A stretch of DNA of 26,694 bases from Thermaceae bacterium. Lineage in GTDB: Bacteria; Deinococcota; Deinococci; Deinococcales; Marinithermaceae. The notes below the pieces were generated by a model. The model saw nothing but the letters and a program-made list of their open reading frames with translations, did no database searches and had not been told where the DNA came from. Location of the stretch: NCBI GenBank assembly GCA_027023345.1, contig JALVVO010000240.1, positions 1 to 26,694 on the forward strand, written 5' to 3'. A program made the translations under genes and the position numbers. This document shows, piece by piece, positions 1 through 7,122 of this stretch; position 1 is the first letter of the stretch, and the number at the start of each line of letters is the position of its first letter.

Positions 1-1
1 C

Positions 2-226
2 ACGGGGTTTTTCTCGGGGTACCGGCCGCAGTTTTACTTCCGGACGACGGACGTGACCGGGGTGGTGACGCTTCCGGAGGGCGTGGAGATGGTGATGCCT
101 GGGGACAACGTGAACTTCACGGTGGAGTTGATCAAGCCGATTGCGCTTGAGGAGGGGCTCCGGTTTGCCATCCGGGAGGGCGGCCGCACCGTGGGCGCCG
201 GCGTCGTCACCAAGATCCTGGAGTGA
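2..226 (+). CDS. tuf: Elongation factor Tu, C-terminal 74 residues (5' partial)
   Basis: EF-Tu carries aminoacyl-tRNA to the ribosomal A site as a GTP complex. Only the last part of the protein is present: most of domain III, with the hallmark stretch GYRPQFYFRTTDVTG followed by MVMPGDN, LEEGLRFAIREGG and a VVTKILE end that is typical of Thermus EF-Tu. The reading frame enters at base 2 and ends at TGA 224-226. The family is about 405 residues long, so the GTPase domain and domain II lie upstream of the window. rpsJ starts 8 bases after the stop, so the str-type operon flows straight into the S10 operon. Codon use differs between the first about 60 codons (many ACG, GGG, CTT, TTT) and the last 15 (almost all C- or G-ending). 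Confidence 0.97.
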   Translation, partial: TGFFSGYRPQFYFRTTDVTGVVTLPEGVEMVMPGDNVNFTVELIKPIALEEGLRFAIREGGRTVGAGVVTKILE

Positions 227-234
227 GGTGAGGC

Positions 235-552
235 ATGCCCAAGATCCGCATCAAGCTTAGGGGCTTCGACCACAAGAGCCTGGACGCCTCCGCCCGCAAG
301 ATCGTCGAGACCGCGCGGCGGACCGGCGCCCAGGTCTCGGGTCCGGTGCCCCTGCCCACCCGGGTCCGGCGGTTCGCGGTGCTCCGGGGGCCGTTTAAGC
401 ACAAGGACTCCCGCGAGCACTTCGAGATCCGCACCCACAACCGTCTGGTGGACATCATCAACCCCAACAAGAAGACGATCGAGAGCCTGATGACGCTGGA
501 CCTCCCGACCGGGGTGGAGATCGAGATCAAGACCGTGGGAGGTGGCAAGTGA
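235..552 (+). CDS. rpsJ: 30S ribosomal protein S10 (NusE)
   Basis: S10 is a 30S head protein and, as NusE, part of transcription antitermination complexes with NusB. The 105-residue product begins MPKIRIKLRGFDHK and contains the long loop around residues 41-70 (RRFAVLRGPFKHKDSREHFE) that reaches into the head. Length matches the family. The start ATG at 235 follows an extended SD, GAGGTGAGG, in the tuf-rpsJ gap. Because that gap is only 8 bases, there is no room for an E. coli-style S10 leader with L4-controlled attenuation. The stop codon overlaps the GTG start of rplC. Confidence 0.99.
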   Translation: MPKIRIKLRGFDHKSLDASARKIVETARRTGAQVSGPVPLPTRVRRFAVLRGPFKHKDSREHFEIRTHNRLVDIINPNKKTIESLMTLDLPTGVEIEIKTVGGGK

Positions 553-1172
553 AGGGGATTCTCGGCACCAAGGTCGGGATGACCCAGATCTGGAAGGAGG
601 ACCGGGCCATCCCGGTGACGGTCATCCACGCCGGTCCTTGCCCCGTGGTCCAGCGCCGCACGGTGGAGAAGGACGGCTACCAGGCAGTGCAGCTCGGCTA
701 CCTCCCGGTCAAGGAGAAGAAGGTGAACCGCCCCATGCGGGGGCACTTCAAGCGGGCGGGGGTGGAGCCGGTCCGCTACCTCCGGGAGATCCGCGACTTC
801 GACCCCGAGGGTGACGTGGTCACGGTGGAGATCTTCAAGCCCGGCGAGCGGGTAGACGTCACCGGCACCTCCAAGGGCCGGGGGTTCGCCGGCGTGATGA
901 AGCGCTGGAACTTCGCCGGCGGTCCCGACTCCCACGGCGCCCACAAGATCCACCGCCACCCCGGCTCGATCGGCAACCGCAAGACCCCGGGCCGGGTCTA
1001 TAAGGGCAAGAAGATGGCAGGCCACTACGGGGCCGAGCGGGTGACGGTGCAGAACCTCGAGGTCGTCGAGGTCATCCCCGAGGAGAACCTGATCCTGGTC
1101 AAGGGCGCGGTCCCGGGGCCGAACGGCGGGCTCCTCATCATCCGCGAGACCACCAAGAGGGAGGCGAAGTGA
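549..1172 (+). CDS. rplC: 50S ribosomal protein L3
   Basis: L3 is a primary 23S rRNA binder that initiates 50S assembly and sends a loop towards the peptidyl transferase centre. The 207-residue protein begins MKGILGTKVGMTQIW, the standard L3 N-terminus, and carries the conserved central loop (about residues 105-165) with SHGAHKIHRHPGSIG and KTPGRVYKGKKMAGHYG. Translation starts at GTG 549 within GTGA, overlapping the rpsJ stop by 4 bases, which points to coupled translation. The upstream GGGAGGTGGCAA supplies the SD. Confidence 0.98.
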   Translation: MKGILGTKVGMTQIWKEDRAIPVTVIHAGPCPVVQRRTVEKDGYQAVQLGYLPVKEKKVNRPMRGHFKRAGVEPVRYLREIRDFDPEGDVVTVEIFKPGERVDVTGTSKGRGFAGVMKRWNFAGGPDSHGAHKIHRHPGSIGNRKTPGRVYKGKKMAGHYGAERVTVQNLEVVEVIPEENLILVKGAVPGPNGGLLIIRETTKREAK

Positions 1173-1795
1173 TGCCGGCGGTGGAAGTGCTCACCAAGGA
1201 GGGCCGCGTCACCCGGGAGGTGCCGCTTCCCGAAGAGGTGAACGTGCACCTCCTGTGGGAGGTGGTGAAGTGGCAGCTGGCGAACCGCCGGGCGGGCACC
1301 GCCAGCACCAAGACCCGGGGCGAAGTGGCCTACTCGGGTAGGAAGATCTGGCCCCAAAAGGGCCTGGGCCGCGCCCGTCACGGCGACCGCGGCGCCCCCA
1401 TCTTCGTCAAGGGCGGCGTCGCCTTCGGGCCCAAGCCCCGCGACTACGGCTACACCCTGCCCAAGAAGGTCCGCAGGAAGGGGCTGGCGATGGCCCTCGC
1501 CGATCGGGCGAAGGAGGGCAAGCTTCTGGTGGTGGAGGCCTTCGAGGGGGTCGAGGGCAAGACCAAGCAGTTCCTCGCTTGGGCGGAGGCCCAGGGGCTG
1601 GACGGGGGCGAGCGGGTCCTGCTCGTCACCGCGGACGAGCTCGTTCGCCGGGCGGCCCGGAACCTGCCCTGGGTGAGCGTGCTGGCCCCCGAGGGCATCA
1701 ACGTCTACGACATCCTCCGCCACGAGCGGCTGGTGATGGACGAGAACGCCTTCGAGCTGGCGCTCCTCCGCGCCGGGGTGGGAGGTGTCGCGTGA
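1172..1795 (+). CDS. rplD: 50S ribosomal protein L4
   Basis: L4 lines the narrowest part of the 50S exit tunnel. The 207-residue product contains the tunnel loop GTASTKTRGEVAYSG...GRARHG (about residues 43-80) and the L4 signatures FGPKPRDYGYTLPKK and RRAARNLPWV. I use ATG 1172, whose A is the last base of the rplC TGA. A GTG at 1169 in the same frame would add one residue and cannot be excluded; the SD GAGGCGAAG suits either. In E. coli L4 represses its own operon through the S10 leader, but no such leader exists here, so control must differ. Confidence 0.97.
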   Translation: MPAVEVLTKEGRVTREVPLPEEVNVHLLWEVVKWQLANRRAGTASTKTRGEVAYSGRKIWPQKGLGRARHGDRGAPIFVKGGVAFGPKPRDYGYTLPKKVRRKGLAMALADRAKEGKLLVVEAFEGVEGKTKQFLAWAEAQGLDGGERVLLVTADELVRRAARNLPWVSVLAPEGINVYDILRHERLVMDENAFELALLRAGVGGVA

Positions 1796-2082
1796 AGACC
1801 CCCTACGACGTGATCCTCGCGCCGGTGCTCTCGGAGAAGGCCTACCAAGGCTACGCCGAGGGCAAGTACACCTTCTGGGTGCACCCCGACGCCACCAAGA
1901 CCGAGATCAAGAACGCGGTCGAGGCCGCCTTCAAGGTGAACGTCGTCCAGGTCAACGTGATGAACGTCCGGGGCAAGAAGAAGCGCCTCGGCCGCTTCGA
2001 GGGCAAGCGGCCCGACCGCAAGAAGGCGATCGTCAAGGTGGCCCCGGGGCAGAAGATCGAGGCCCTCGAGGGACTGATCTAG
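1792..2082 (+). CDS. rplW: 50S ribosomal protein L23
   Basis: L23 sits at the exit of the peptide tunnel and is the docking site for trigger factor and SRP. The 96-residue protein begins MKTPYDVILAPVLSEKAY, the typical L23 start, and has the RNA-binding loop NVMNVRGKKKRLGRFEGKRP. The start is GTG 1792, overlapping the rplD stop in GTGA with SD GGGAGGTG just upstream, so the two genes look translationally coupled. A longer in-frame reading into rplD exists but has no homology-like sequence and is not used. Confidence 0.98.
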   Translation: MKTPYDVILAPVLSEKAYQGYAEGKYTFWVHPDATKTEIKNAVEAAFKVNVVQVNVMNVRGKKKRLGRFEGKRPDRKKAIVKVAPGQKIEALEGLI

Positions 2083-2091
2083 GAGTAAGCC

Positions 2092-2922
2092 ATGCCGGTG
2101 AAGAAGTTCAAACCCTACACCCCCTCCCGCCGGTTCATGACCGTGGCCGACTTCTCGGAGATCACCAAGACCGAGCCCGAGAAGTCGCTCGTCGAGCCGC
2201 TCAAGAAGACCGGTGGGCGGAACAACCAGGGGCGAATCACCATCCGCTTCCGCGGCGGGGGGCACAAGCGGCTCTACCGCATCATCGACTTCAAGCGGCG
2301 GGACAAGGCGGGCATCCCCGCCAAGGTGGCGGCGATCGAGTACGACCCCAACCGCTCCGCCCGCATCGCCCTCCTCCACTACGCCGACGGCGAGAAGCGC
2401 TACATCATCGCCCCCGACGGCTTGAAGCCGGGGATGACTGTGCTGAGCGGGCCCGAGGCCCCGATCGAGGTGGGGAACGCCCTGCCGCTCCGCTTCATCC
2501 CGGTGGGCACCACCGTGCACGCGGTTGAGCTCGAGCCCGGCAAGGGCGCCCAGCTCGCCCGCGCGGCCGGCACCGCCGCCCAGATCCAGGGCCGCGAGGG
2601 CGACTACGTGGTGCTCCGCCTGCCCTCCGGCGAGCTCAGGAAGATCCACGCCGAGTGCTACGCCACCGTGGGCGTGGTGGGCAACGCCGACCACAAGAAC
2701 ATCGTCCTCGGTAAGGCGGGGCGGAGCCGCTGGCTGGGCAGGAAGCCCCACGTCCGCGGCGCCGCCATGAACCCGGTGGACCACCCCCACGGCGGCGGCG
2801 AGGGCCGGGCGCCCCGGGGCCGTCCCCCGGCCTCGCCCTGGGGCTGGCAGACCAAGGGGCGGAAGACCCGCAAGGAGAGGAAGCCTTCGAGCCGGTTCAT
2901 CCTCGCTCGGAGGAAGAAGTAG
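2092..2922 (+). CDS. rplB: 50S ribosomal protein L2
   Basis: L2 is a core 50S protein needed for subunit association and peptidyl transferase activity. The 276-residue product has the usual family length: N-terminal MPVKKFKPYTPSRRFMT, an OB-like domain, an SH3-like domain and the C-terminal motif HPHGGGEGR at residues 231-239, which holds the conserved functional histidine region. The start ATG 2092 follows rplW by 9 bases with AGGAGTAAG as SD. All expected conserved blocks (NNQGRITIRFRGGGHKR, EYDPNRSARIALLHY) are intact. Confidence 0.99.
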   Translation: MPVKKFKPYTPSRRFMTVADFSEITKTEPEKSLVEPLKKTGGRNNQGRITIRFRGGGHKRLYRIIDFKRRDKAGIPAKVAAIEYDPNRSARIALLHYADGEKRYIIAPDGLKPGMTVLSGPEAPIEVGNALPLRFIPVGTTVHAVELEPGKGAQLARAAGTAAQIQGREGDYVVLRLPSGELRKIHAECYATVGVVGNADHKNIVLGKAGRSRWLGRKPHVRGAAMNPVDHPHGGGEGRAPRGRPPASPWGWQTKGRKTRKERKPSSRFILARRKK

Positions 2923-2931
2923 GGGTGAGGT

Positions 2932-3210
2932 ATGCCGCGTAGCTTGAAGAAAGGCGTCTTCGTGGATGCGCATCTCCTTGAGAAGATCGAGGCGATGAAC
3001 GCGAAGGGCGAGCGCCGGGTGATCAAGACCTGGAGCCGGCGCTCGACCATCGTGCCCGAGATGGTGGGGCACACCATCGCCGTCTACAACGGCCGCCAGC
3101 ACGTGCCCGTCTACATCACCGAGAACATGGTGGGGCACAAGCTCGGCGAGTTCGCGCCCACCCGCACCTACCGCGGGCACGGCAAGGACGCCAAGACGGC
3201 GAAGAAGTAA
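2932..3210 (+). CDS. rpsS: 30S ribosomal protein S19
   Basis: S19 is a 30S head protein near the A-site tRNA and contacts S13. The 92-residue product begins MPRSLKKGVFVDAHLLEKI and contains TWSRRSTIVPEMVGHTIAVYNG and the C-terminal GEFAPTRTYRGHGKD, all family hallmarks, and is the usual length. ATG 2932 follows the rplB stop by 9 bases with an extended SD, GGGGTGAGG. Confidence 0.99.
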   Translation: MPRSLKKGVFVDAHLLEKIEAMNAKGERRVIKTWSRRSTIVPEMVGHTIAVYNGRQHVPVYITENMVGHKLGEFAPTRTYRGHGKDAKTAKK

Positions 3211-3219
3211 GGAGGGGTG

Positions 3220-3561
3220 ATGGAGGCAAAAGCGACCGCCCGCTTTGTCCGCATGTCGCCCCGCAAGGTGCGGCTGGTGGTGGACCTGATCCGGGGCAAG
3301 AAGGCGAGCGAGGCCGACCAGATCCTGCGCTTTTTGAACAAGCGCGCCGCCCGCCCCGTGCGCAAGGTACTGAGGAGCGCCATGGCCAACGCGGTGAACA
3401 ACCACGAGATGCTGGAGGAGACGCTCTACGTCAAGGCTGCCTGGGTGGACGAGGGGCCTTCCTTAAAGCGCATCCTCCCCCGGGCCCGGGGCCGTGCGGA
3501 CATCATCAAGAAACGAACCAGCCACATCACCATCGTGTTGGAGGAGCGGCATGGGGAATAA
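3220..3561 (+). CDS. rplV: 50S ribosomal protein L22
   Basis: L22 forms part of the exit-tunnel wall opposite L4; its beta-hairpin is the site of macrolide and stalling-peptide effects. The 113-residue protein begins MEAKATARFVRMSPRKVRLVVD and carries the hairpin KRILPRARGRADIIKKRTSH near the C-terminus (about residues 82-102). I choose ATG 3220 because the perfect GGAGG at 3211-3215 is 4 bases upstream; the GTG at 3217 would be only one base away. The gene overlaps rpsC by 11 bases. Confidence 0.97.
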   Translation: MEAKATARFVRMSPRKVRLVVDLIRGKKASEADQILRFLNKRAARPVRKVLRSAMANAVNNHEMLEETLYVKAAWVDEGPSLKRILPRARGRADIIKKRTSHITIVLEERHGE

Positions 3562-4291
3562 GATCAATCCCGTTGGCTTCCGGCTCGGGATCACCCGCGA
3601 CTGGGAGTCCCGCTGGTACGCCGGGAAGAAGGACTACAAGAAACTCCTCGAGGAGGATCGCAAGATCCGCGAGTACCTCGAGGGCGAGGTCTACCACGCC
3701 GGCATCGCCCGCATCGACATCGAGCGCGCGGCCGACAACGTCAGCGTCACCATGCACGTGGCCAAGCCCGGGGTGGTGATCGGCCGCGGCGGCGAGACGA
3801 TCAAGCGGCTCCGGGCCGACCTGGAGAAGATGTTCCCGAACCGCCAGCTCGCCCTCAACGTGCAGGAGGTGCCGAACCCCAACCTCTCGGCGCCCCTCGT
3901 GGCCCAGCGGGTGGCCGAGCAGATCGAGCGCCGCTTCGCCGTGCGGCGGGCGATTAAGCAGGCGGTCCAGCGGGTGATGGAGTCGGGAGCCAAGGGGGCC
4001 AAGGTGATCGTCTCCGGCCGCATCGGCGGGGCGGAGCAGGCCCGCACCGAGTGGGCCGCCGACGGCCGGGTGCCGCTCCACACGCTCCGGGCCAACATCG
4101 ACTACGGCTTTGCCCTGGCCAAGACCACCTACGGCGTGCTCGGGGTGAAGGCCTACGTCTTCCTGGGCGAGGTCATCGGCGAGCGTCCGGCGGCCCGGGC
4201 GGCCAAGGCTCGGGAGGAGCGCCCGCGCCGTCGCCGCCCCACCGTGCGCCGCCGGGTGAAGAAGGAGGAGTCCGGCGATGCTAATGCCTAA
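3551..4291 (+). CDS. rpsC: 30S ribosomal protein S3
   Basis: S3 is a 30S head protein lining the mRNA entry channel and contributes to mRNA helicase activity. The 246-residue protein begins MGNKINPVGFRLGITRDWES. It has a KH RNA-binding domain with GRGG at residues 78-81 (VVIGRGGETIKRL) and the S3 C-terminal domain (KGAKVIVSGRIGGAEQARTEW, then DYGFALAKTTYGVLGVKAYVF). It ends in a basic tail rich in Arg and Lys. The start ATG 3551 lies inside the end of rplV with GGAGGAGCGGC as SD. The frame stays open upstream, but only this start gives a family-like N-terminus. Confidence 0.98.
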   Translation: MGNKINPVGFRLGITRDWESRWYAGKKDYKKLLEEDRKIREYLEGEVYHAGIARIDIERAADNVSVTMHVAKPGVVIGRGGETIKRLRADLEKMFPNRQLALNVQEVPNPNLSAPLVAQRVAEQIERRFAVRRAIKQAVQRVMESGAKGAKVIVSGRIGGAEQARTEWAADGRVPLHTLRANIDYGFALAKTTYGVLGVKAYVFLGEVIGERPAARAAKAREERPRRRRPTVRRRVKKEESGDANA

Positions 4292-4703
4292 GCGGGTCAA
4301 GTACCGCAAGCAGCAGCGCGGCCGGATGAAGGGCGCCACCAAGGGCGGGCACTACGTGGCCTTCGGTGATTACGGCCTGATGGCGCTCGAGCCCGCCTGG
4401 ATCACCGCCCAGCAGATCGAGGCCGCGCGTGTGGCGATGGTGCGCCACTTCCGGCGCGGCGGCAAGATCTTCATCCGCATCTTCCCCGACAAGCCCTACA
4501 CCAAGAAGCCCCTCGAGGTCCGAATGGGGAAGGGCAAGGGCAACGTCGAGGGCTGGGTGGCGGTGGTCAAGCCCGGTCGGATCATGTTCGAGGTCGCCGG
4601 GGTCAGCGAGGAGGCCGCCCGCGAGGCCTTCCGGATCGCCTCCCACAAGCTCCCCATCAAGACCAAGGTGGTGAAGCGCGATGCCTACGATGAAGCCCAA
4701 TGA
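4278..4703 (+). CDS. rplP: 50S ribosomal protein L16
   Basis: L16 binds near the A-site tRNA elbow and completes late 50S assembly. The 141-residue product begins MLMPKRVKYRKQQRGRMKG, as in Thermus L16, and contains AWITAQQIEAARVAMVRHFRRGGKI, PDKPYTKKPLEVRMGKGKG and the C-terminal LPIKTKVVKR. ATG 4278 is preferred to ATG 4284 because the SD GGAGGAG ends 7 bases before it. It overlaps rpsC by 14 bases, and its own end overlaps rpmC. Confidence 0.98.
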   Translation: MLMPKRVKYRKQQRGRMKGATKGGHYVAFGDYGLMALEPAWITAQQIEAARVAMVRHFRRGGKIFIRIFPDKPYTKKPLEVRMGKGKGNVEGWVAVVKPGRIMFEVAGVSEEAAREAFRIASHKLPIKTKVVKRDAYDEAQ

Positions 4704-4890
4704 GATCCGCAACATGACCCCGGAGGAGATCCGAAAGAAGGTCGAGGAGAAGAAGCGCGAGCTCATGGATCTTCGCTTCCAGGCCTCGATCGGCAAGCTC
4801 TCGAAGAATCACCTGATCCGCGAGACCAAGCGCGAGATCGCCCGGCTCCTCACCATCCTCCGGGAGAAGGAACTAGGGATCGGAGGGTAA
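4681..4890 (+). CDS. rpmC: 50S ribosomal protein L29
   Basis: L29 is a small helical-hairpin protein beside L23 at the tunnel exit. The product has the family core EKKRELMDLRFQASIGKLS and REIARLLTILREKE. The first ATG at 4681 gives 69 residues and overlaps rplP by 23 bases. The second, at 4690, gives 66 residues beginning MKPNEIRN, closer to common L29 N-termini. Neither has an ideal SD (GGTGGTGAAG lies just upstream of the first), so the exact start is uncertain. Confidence 0.95.
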   Translation: MPTMKPNEIRNMTPEEIRKKVEEKKRELMDLRFQASIGKLSKNHLIRETKREIARLLTILREKELGIGG

Positions 4891-4893
4891 GCG

Positions 4894-5184
4894 ATGCCGA
4901 AGAAAGTGCTCTCTGGCGTGGTCGTGAGCGACAAAATGGACAAGACCGTCGCGGTCCTGGTCGAGCGCCAGTTCCCCCACCCGCTCTACGGCAAAGTGGT
5001 CCGGCGCTCGAAGAAGTACCTCGCTCACGACGAGGAGAACGCCTACAAGGTGGGCGACGTGGTGGAGATCGTCGAGTCCCGGCCCATCTCCCGGAGAAAG
5101 CGCTGGCGGGTGGTCCGCCGGCTGGAGGAGGGCCGCCTCGACCTCGTCGAGCGCTATCGCTTGCGCAAGAAGCGGGGTGAGTGA
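4894..5184 (+). CDS. rpsQ: 30S ribosomal protein S17
   Basis: S17 is an OB-fold primary 16S rRNA binder. The 96-residue protein begins MPKKVLSGVVVSDKMDKTVAVLVE and contains YGKVVRRSKKYLAHDEEN and VVEIVESRPISRRKRWRVV, the classic S17 signature. It is longer than the E. coli protein (84 residues) because of a C-terminal helical extension, as also seen in Thermus. ATG 4894 follows rpmC by 3 bases, with the SD (GATCGGAGGGTAAGC) at the rpmC end. Confidence 0.98.
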   Translation: MPKKVLSGVVVSDKMDKTVAVLVERQFPHPLYGKVVRRSKKYLAHDEENAYKVGDVVEIVESRPISRRKRWRVVRRLEEGRLDLVERYRLRKKRGE

Positions 5185-5552
5185 TGGTTCAGCAGGAAAC
5201 GATGCTCGAGGTCGCCGACAACACCGGGGCCCGCAAGATCCTGGTGATCCGGGTCCTCGGGGGGTCGGGGCGCAAGTACGCGAGCGTCGGGGACGTGGTG
5301 GTGGCCACCGTGAAGGAGGCGATCCCCCGCGGCCAGGTCAAGGAGGGCGACGTGGTGCGCGCGGTCGTCGTCCGCACCAAGAAGGAGGTCAAGCGCCCCG
5401 ACGGCTCGGCCATCCGCTTCGACGACAACGCCGCCGTGATCATCAACAACCAGGGCGAGCCCCGCGGGACCCGCGTCTTCGGTCCGGTGGCCCGCGAGCT
5501 CAGGGATAAGAAGTTCATGAAGATCGTCTCCCTGGCGCCGGAGGTGCTCTAG
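5184..5552 (+). CDS. rplN: 50S ribosomal protein L14
   Basis: L14 forms intersubunit bridges B5/B8 and is the target of the silencing factor RsfS. The 122-residue product matches the exact family length and contains LEVADNTGARKILVIRVLGG, IPRGQVKEGDVV and the C-terminal GTRVFGPVARELR followed by FMKIVSLAPEVL. ATG 5184 shares its A with the rpsQ TGA; the in-frame GTG at 5181 would add a residue but would leave no room from the SD. This is the first gene of the classical spc set, fused here into the larger operon. Confidence 0.98.
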   Translation: MVQQETMLEVADNTGARKILVIRVLGGSGRKYASVGDVVVATVKEAIPRGQVKEGDVVRAVVVRTKKEVKRPDGSAIRFDDNAAVIINNQGEPRGTRVFGPVARELRDKKFMKIVSLAPEVL

Positions 5553-5882
5553 ATGCAGGCGAGGATTCGGCACGTCAAGAAGGGCGACACCGTGATCGTC
5601 GTCTCCGGCAAGTACAAGGGCAAGACCGGCCGGGTGATCGCGGTCTACCCCAAGAAGTTCCGGGTGCTGGTGGAGGGGGTCAACATCGTCAAGAAGGCGG
5701 TGCGGGCGACCCCGGACAACCCCCAGGGCGGCTTCAAGGAGATGGAGGCGCCGATCCACGCCGCCAAGGTGCGCGTCGTCTGCCCCCAGTGCGGCCGGCC
5801 GGTGCGCGTCAAGCGGAAGGTTCTCGAGGACGGCACCAAGGTGCGCATCTGCAACCACTGCGGCGCCGCGCTGGACTCGTGA
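5553..5882 (+). CDS. rplX: 50S ribosomal protein L24 with C-terminal zinc ribbon
   Basis: L24 starts 50S assembly and lies at the tunnel exit. The 109-residue product has an N-terminal KOW domain (KKGDTVIVVSGKYKGKTGRVI, residues 9-29) and the VEGVNIVKKAVR block. A C-terminal zinc-ribbon-like region has Cys77, Cys80, Cys100 and Cys103 (CPQC and CNHC), a feature known from Thermus-type L24 and absent from E. coli. The ATG follows the rplN TAG with no spacer, so translation is probably coupled. Confidence 0.98.
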   Translation: MQARIRHVKKGDTVIVVSGKYKGKTGRVIAVYPKKFRVLVEGVNIVKKAVRATPDNPQGGFKEMEAPIHAAKVRVVCPQCGRPVRVKRKVLEDGTKVRICNHCGAALDS

Positions 5883-5890
5883 GGTGAAGG

Positions 5891-6442
5891 ATGCCACTGG
5901 ACGTTAGGCTCAAGAGGAAGTACGAGGAAGAGGTTCGCCCGGAGCTGATCAAGCGCTTCGGCTACAAAAACGTCTGGCAGGTGCCCCGGCTCGAGAAGGT
6001 GGTGGTCAACCAGGGGCTGGGCGAGGCCAAGGAGGACGTCCGCATCCTGGAGAAGGCGGCCAAGGAGCTCGCCCTGATCACCGGCCAGAAGCCAATCATC
6101 ACCCGGGCGAAGAAGTCGATCTCCAACTTCCGGCTCCGGAAGGGCATGCCCATCGGCCTGAAGGTCACCCTCCGGCGCGACCGGATGTGGATCTTCCTGG
6201 AGAAGCTCCTGAGCGTGGCGCTTCCCCGCCGGCGCGACTTCCGGGGCATCGACCCGAACTCGTTCGACGGCCGGGGCAACTACAACCTGGGGATCCGGGA
6301 GCAGCTGATCTTTCCCGAGATCACTTACGACATGGTGGACCAGACCCGGGGCATGGACATCGCGATCGTGACTACCGCCGAGACCGACGAGGAGGCGAGG
6401 GCGCTCCTCGAGCTCCTCGGGTTCCCCTTCAGGAAGCAATAG
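5891..6442 (+). CDS. rplE: 50S ribosomal protein L5
   Basis: L5 binds 5S rRNA and the P-site tRNA side of the central protuberance. The 183-residue protein begins MPLDVRLKRKYEEEVRPELIKRFGYKN and contains KVVVNQGLGEAKED, PIITRAKKSISNFRLR, the FRGIDPNSFDGRGNYNLG block and the C-terminal DEEARALLELLGFPFR. Length matches the family. ATG 5891 follows rplX by 8 bases with the extended SD GAGGTGAAGG, in which the rplX TGA is included. Confidence 0.99.
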   Translation: MPLDVRLKRKYEEEVRPELIKRFGYKNVWQVPRLEKVVVNQGLGEAKEDVRILEKAAKELALITGQKPIITRAKKSISNFRLRKGMPIGLKVTLRRDRMWIFLEKLLSVALPRRRDFRGIDPNSFDGRGNYNLGIREQLIFPEITYDMVDQTRGMDIAIVTTAETDEEARALLELLGFPFRKQ

Positions 6443-6450
6443 GAGCGGAG

Positions 6451-6636
6451 ATGGCGAGGAAAGCACTCATCGAGAAGGCCAAGAGGAAGCCCAAGTTCAA
6501 GGTTCGTGCCTACACCCGTTGCAGCCGCTGCGGCCGCGCCCGGGCGGTCTACCGCTACTTCGGGCTCTGCCGCATCTGCATCCGCGAACTGGCCCACAAG
6601 GGGCAGCTTCCGGGAGTGAAAAAGGCCAGCTGGTAG
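6451..6636 (+). CDS. rpsN: 30S ribosomal protein S14, zinc-binding short form
   Basis: S14 is a late-assembling 30S head protein. The 61-residue product is the zinc-dependent short form with Cys24, Cys27, Cys40 and Cys43 (CSRC and CRIC), ending GQLPGVKKASW, identical in layout to Thermus S14. ATG 6451 follows rplE by 8 bases with AGGAGCGGAG as SD. The frame is open further upstream inside rplE, but that stretch is not S14-like. It is followed by the largest gap (65 bases) inside the ribosomal operon. Confidence 0.98.
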   Translation: MARKALIEKAKRKPKFKVRAYTRCSRCGRARAVYRYFGLCRICIRELAHKGQLPGVKKASW

Positions 6637-6641
6637 CGGGA

Positions 6642-6673
6642 GCGGTCGAGGGGTTTCCCTCGAGACCGACCGC
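6642..6673 (+). promoter_or_regulatory. Hairpin in the rpsN-rpsH intergenic leader
   Basis: A stem of 7 perfect pairs (6646-6652 with 6657-6663, loop GTTT) can be extended by GCGG 6642-6645 pairing with CCGC 6670-6673 across an unpaired 3'-side segment. It lies in a 65-base spacer in an operon where most junctions overlap or are under 12 bases. No T tract follows, so it is not an intrinsic terminator. Candidate roles are RNA processing, mRNA stability or autogenous control by S8; none is shown by the sequence. Confidence 0.4.
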
Positions 6674-6701
6674 GCGAGGTGAGCGGAAAAAGGAGAAGGA
6701 T

Positions 6702-7121
6702 ATGCTGACCGACCCGATCGCGGACATGCTGACGAGGATCCGGAACGCCACCATGGTCTACAAGGACCAGGTGGACGTTCCCGCCTCCAAGTTCAAGGAG
6801 GAGATCCTCAAGATCCTGGCCCAGGAGGGCTACATCAAGGGCTACGAGCGGGTGGAGCTGGAGGGCAAGCCCTACCTCCGGGTCTTCTTGAAGTACGGCC
6901 CGGTGGTGAAGACGCCCCGGGGCCGCCGCCCGGAGCAGGTGATCAAGGCGATCCGCCGGGTCTCCAAGCCGGGGCGGCGGGTCTACGTCTCGGCCCGAGA
7001 GGTTCCGGTGGTGAAGAAGGGGCTCGGCATCGCCATCCTCTCCACCTCCAAGGGGGTCATGACCGACCGCGAGGCCCGCCGCCAGGGGATCGGCGGCGAG
7101 GTGATCTGCGAGGTGTGGTGA
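6702..7121 (+). CDS. rpsH: 30S ribosomal protein S8
   Basis: S8 is a primary 16S rRNA binder (helix 21) and the autogenous repressor of the spc operon in E. coli. The 139-residue protein begins MLTDPIADMLTRIRNA and contains VPASKFKEEILKILAQEGYI, then SKPGRRVYV and a C-terminal GIAILSTSKGVMTDREAR...GEVICEVW, the standard S8 end. ATG 6702 follows a strong SD, AAGGAGAAGG. It is preceded by a hairpin-containing spacer, an unusual arrangement that may bear on its regulation. Confidence 0.98.
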   Translation: MLTDPIADMLTRIRNATMVYKDQVDVPASKFKEEILKILAQEGYIKGYERVELEGKPYLRVFLKYGPVVKTPRGRRPEQVIKAIRRVSKPGRRVYVSAREVPVVKKGLGIAILSTSKGVMTDREARRQGIGGEVICEVW

Positions 7122-7122
7122 G

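Noticed and set aside
227..234. S10 leader for L4 attenuation
   Set aside because: Only 8 bases separate tuf and rpsJ, so no leader can fit.
1705..3405. Long open frame on the minus strand opposite rplW-rplV
   Set aside because: It lies fully antisense to clear ribosomal genes; its Leu/Gly/His/Arg/Ala-rich sequence is typical of a mirror frame in G/C-rich coding DNA.
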